From positions 1-5,806 of the forward strand of contig CAIVKT010000634.1 of NCBI GenBank assembly GCA_903906615.1: a DNA stretch of 5,806 nucleotides. The letters are read 5' to 3'. The position numbers were made by a program, and so were the translations under genes. The notes under the pieces were generated by a model that was not told the origin of the DNA, made no database searches, and saw only the letters and a program-made list of their open reading frames with translations. This document shows positions 4,292-5,806 of the stretch, one piece after another; position 1 is the first letter of the stretch; each line of letters begins with the position of its first letter. The stretch is from an uncultured Bacteroidota bacterium. Lineage in GTDB: Bacteria; Bacteroidota; Bacteroidia; Chitinophagales; Chitinophagaceae.

Positions 4292-5806
4292 ATGCTGCAA
4301 TACCTCTTAAATGCGACCGCCATATGGCTCATCAGCCTGCTGTCTTATGATATCTTCCTGCGCAGGGAAAGCTACCATAGCTACAACCGCTTTTATTTGC
4401 TGTTCACCTTCCTGCTGGGGACATTGCTGCCTATGCTGCAATGGCAGGGCGGCAACATACTGCCACCTGCCACGCAGCGCTCTGTAGAGCAGGTCATTAT
4501 TGTAAAGCAAAGCATTGTTGCGGCCAGTGTGCCTGCCACACAATATAACTGGCAGCAGTGGATCGCGGCGGCCTATACCATAGGTGCATTGGTGGTGCTG
4601 TGCCTTTGTGCTATAGAGATCATTAAGCTCGTCAGCTACGCGCGCTCCGGCAACAAAACAACGCAAGGCCGGTGGACCATTATCGAAACAGGCAAGGAGC
4701 ATACACCCTTCTCCTTTCGCAATAACTTGTTTGTATGCAGCCTGCACCAATACGGTGCCGAAGAATGGCAGATGATCATCTTGCATGAGTGCCGCCACAG
4801 CAGCCTCCTCCACCTCGCCGATCTTATACTGATGCAGGTGGCCCGTATTATCTTCTGGTTTCACCCACTGGTGTATGTATACAACAAGCGCCTACTACTG
4901 GTACACGAGTACCAGGCCGATAGCGTGGCCGCACCACAGCCTCAACAGTATGGCCGTTTTTTGGTAGAGCAGGCAATGCTGCAATCTGCCCCTTCCGTTG
5001 TTCATTCATTTAATCGTTCACCCATAAAAAACCGAATAGTTATGCTTACACGCAGATCCACCGCCCTTGCGAAGGGCAAAATGCTCGTTTTCGTACCGGT
5101 AGCGCTGGTATGTACTTTATGCTTCTCCAAGAATGTATTCTCCAAAGGGTACGAGAAGAACGGCAATACCGTTACCTGGCACGGCAACACCTTCCAGCTA
5201 TCCGAAAAAACGATGGATACGGTCATCTTGATAGACCCTGTAACGGGCAAAGAGTTCACTAAAGTAATAGAGCATGATCCCGCTCCCCTCACTATGAATG
5301 GCAATCCAATTCCCAAACAGGCCGATCGTTCCGCACAATTCACCGGCAGCGATAAAGACCTGCGCGACTATATACTCAAAAACATGCGTAATGAGCTGGG
5401 CAACCTCGAAGACGGCTTCTACACACTTGATATTGATGACATACTGGTAGATGAGCAAGGAAAAATCGTGTACTTCAACTACAACGACATGAGAAGAAAT
5501 AAGCCAGCCGGCGAAGTTACCACACCGCTTGACCCTTCAGCACCAATGACCGTGCGCTTAGGCGACCCTAATGTAAAAATAACCCTGGGCAATGGCATCA
5601 ACATGCCCGCAGGCGCACAAGCGCCAGCAGGTGCCGGAGATGCACCAATACAGCCGAAAACTTTTTCGCTGCAACGCAACACTGACCCCGCTCATTTTGA
5701 AGCGATCAGCAAAGCCAACCAGCAGGCCGTATTCGATAAAGTATGTAAGCTCATGGAAACGGCACCCGGCTTTATTCCCGGCACACTCAATGGCAAAAAA
5801 GTGATC
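4292..5806 (+). CDS. M56-family (BlaR1-like) membrane metalloprotease with TonB-C-like tail (3' truncated)
   Basis: This frame is open for 505 codons and runs off the right edge. It encodes the usual partner of BlaI: an inner-membrane zinc protease that senses an envelope signal and triggers loss of the repressor. Four hydrophobic segments are seen (about 2-22, 33-50, 90-114, 263-280). Between the third and fourth lies the peptidase with HECRH (165-169, the HExxH zinc site), FWFHPLVYVYNKR (188-200) and HEYQAD (205-210), whose Glu206 is the likely third ligand. After TM4 the part beyond the membrane has DTVILIDPVTGKE (309-321), a phrase also present in both GldN-like proteins. A TonB-C-like region follows (about 345-400), then an Ala/Pro/Gly-rich linker (about 406-455), then FDKVCKLMETAPGFIPGTLNGKKVI (481-505 region), which resembles the end of TonB-C domains and suggests the stop is near. 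The ATG at 4292 begins directly at TM1. No penicillin-binding domain like that of staphylococcal BlaR1 is visible. Confidence 0.9.
   Translation, partial: MLQYLLNATAIWLISLLSYDIFLRRESYHSYNRFYLLFTFLLGTLLPMLQWQGGNILPPATQRSVEQVIIVKQSIVAASVPATQYNWQQWIAAAYTIGALVVLCLCAIEIIKLVSYARSGNKTTQGRWTIIETGKEHTPFSFRNNLFVCSLHQYGAEEWQMIILHECRHSSLLHLADLILMQVARIIFWFHPLVYVYNKRLLLVHEYQADSVAAPQPQQYGRFLVEQAMLQSAPSVVHSFNRSPIKNRIVMLTRRSTALAKGKMLVFVPVALVCTLCFSKNVFSKGYEKNGNTVTWHGNTFQLSEKTMDTVILIDPVTGKEFTKVIEHDPAPLTMNGNPIPKQADRSAQFTGSDKDLRDYILKNMRNELGNLEDGFYTLDIDDILVDEQGKIVYFNYNDMRRNKPAGEVTTPLDPSAPMTVRLGDPNVKITLGNGINMPAGAQAPAGAGDAPIQPKTFSLQRNTDPAHFEAISKANQQAVFDKVCKLMETAPGFIPGTLNGKKVI

Noticed and set aside
4287..4310. Seven-codon frame ATGTCATGC... 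overlapping the M56 start
   Set aside because: It is too short to support, and an ATG in another frame 5 bases before the M56 ATG is expected by chance.
4307..4864. Long minus-strand open frame opposite the M56 gene
   Set aside because: It lies wholly inside the M56 coding region, whose + frame carries HExxH and transmembrane segments; its translation is Cys/His/Arg-rich without recognisable domains.
5592..5804. 70-codon + strand frame near the right edge
   Set aside because: It is an out-of-frame shadow of the M56 gene, which stays open to the window end.

Overview
The window looks like a chromosomal segment from a member of the Bacteroidota, most likely a Chitinophagaceae-type organism. 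The reasons are: two GldN-family proteins (a family tied to gliding and type IX secretion in this phylum); a TAnnTTTG-type -7 promoter box; A-rich translation starts without a Shine-Dalgarno sequence; a BlaI/M56 pair whose M56 protein carries a TonB-C-like tail; and short intergenic repeats typical of these genomes. No rRNA, tRNA, CRISPR array or insertion sequence was found. All recognised genes are on the + strand.

Region 1 (1-161): the last 36 codons of a C4-type zinc-ribbon protein, followed by a strong intrinsic terminator. Region 2 (about 215-2189): the electron transfer flavoprotein genes etfB and etfA. They have a -7 promoter box, a foldable leader, an unusually long 110-bp gap between the genes filled with short repeats, and a terminator after etfA. 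The EtfAB heterodimer passes electrons from acyl-CoA dehydrogenases and related enzymes to the respiratory chain.

Region 3 (2190-3684): a 155-bp intergenic stretch with two dyads, then two tandem genes for short secreted GldN-like proteins (220 and 218 aa). They are clear paralogs but differ strongly in base composition. No gldK, gldL or gldM lies in the window, so they appear to be orphan relatives of the type IX secretion component. Region 4 (3685-3882): a gene-free 198-bp stretch with hairpins and a repeat-like GC dyad, ending in the blaI promoter. Region 5 (3855-5806): a BlaI/MecI-family repressor and, 34 bp downstream, an M56 (BlaR1-like) membrane metalloprotease that runs off the right edge after 505 codons.

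The most striking signal is an 18-4-18 inverted repeat (3855-3894) that spans the predicted -7 box and the start codon of blaI. It matches at 16 of 18 positions, and the two mismatches become G-U pairs in RNA. It is best read as the autoregulatory BlaI operator, with a translation-blocking hairpin as the alternative. The second is a shared peptide phrase, DTVxxIDPVxGKE, present in both GldN-like proteins and in the extracytoplasmic part of the M56 protein. This hints that the GldN pair and the BlaI/M56 sensor could be functionally linked, but that link is inference.
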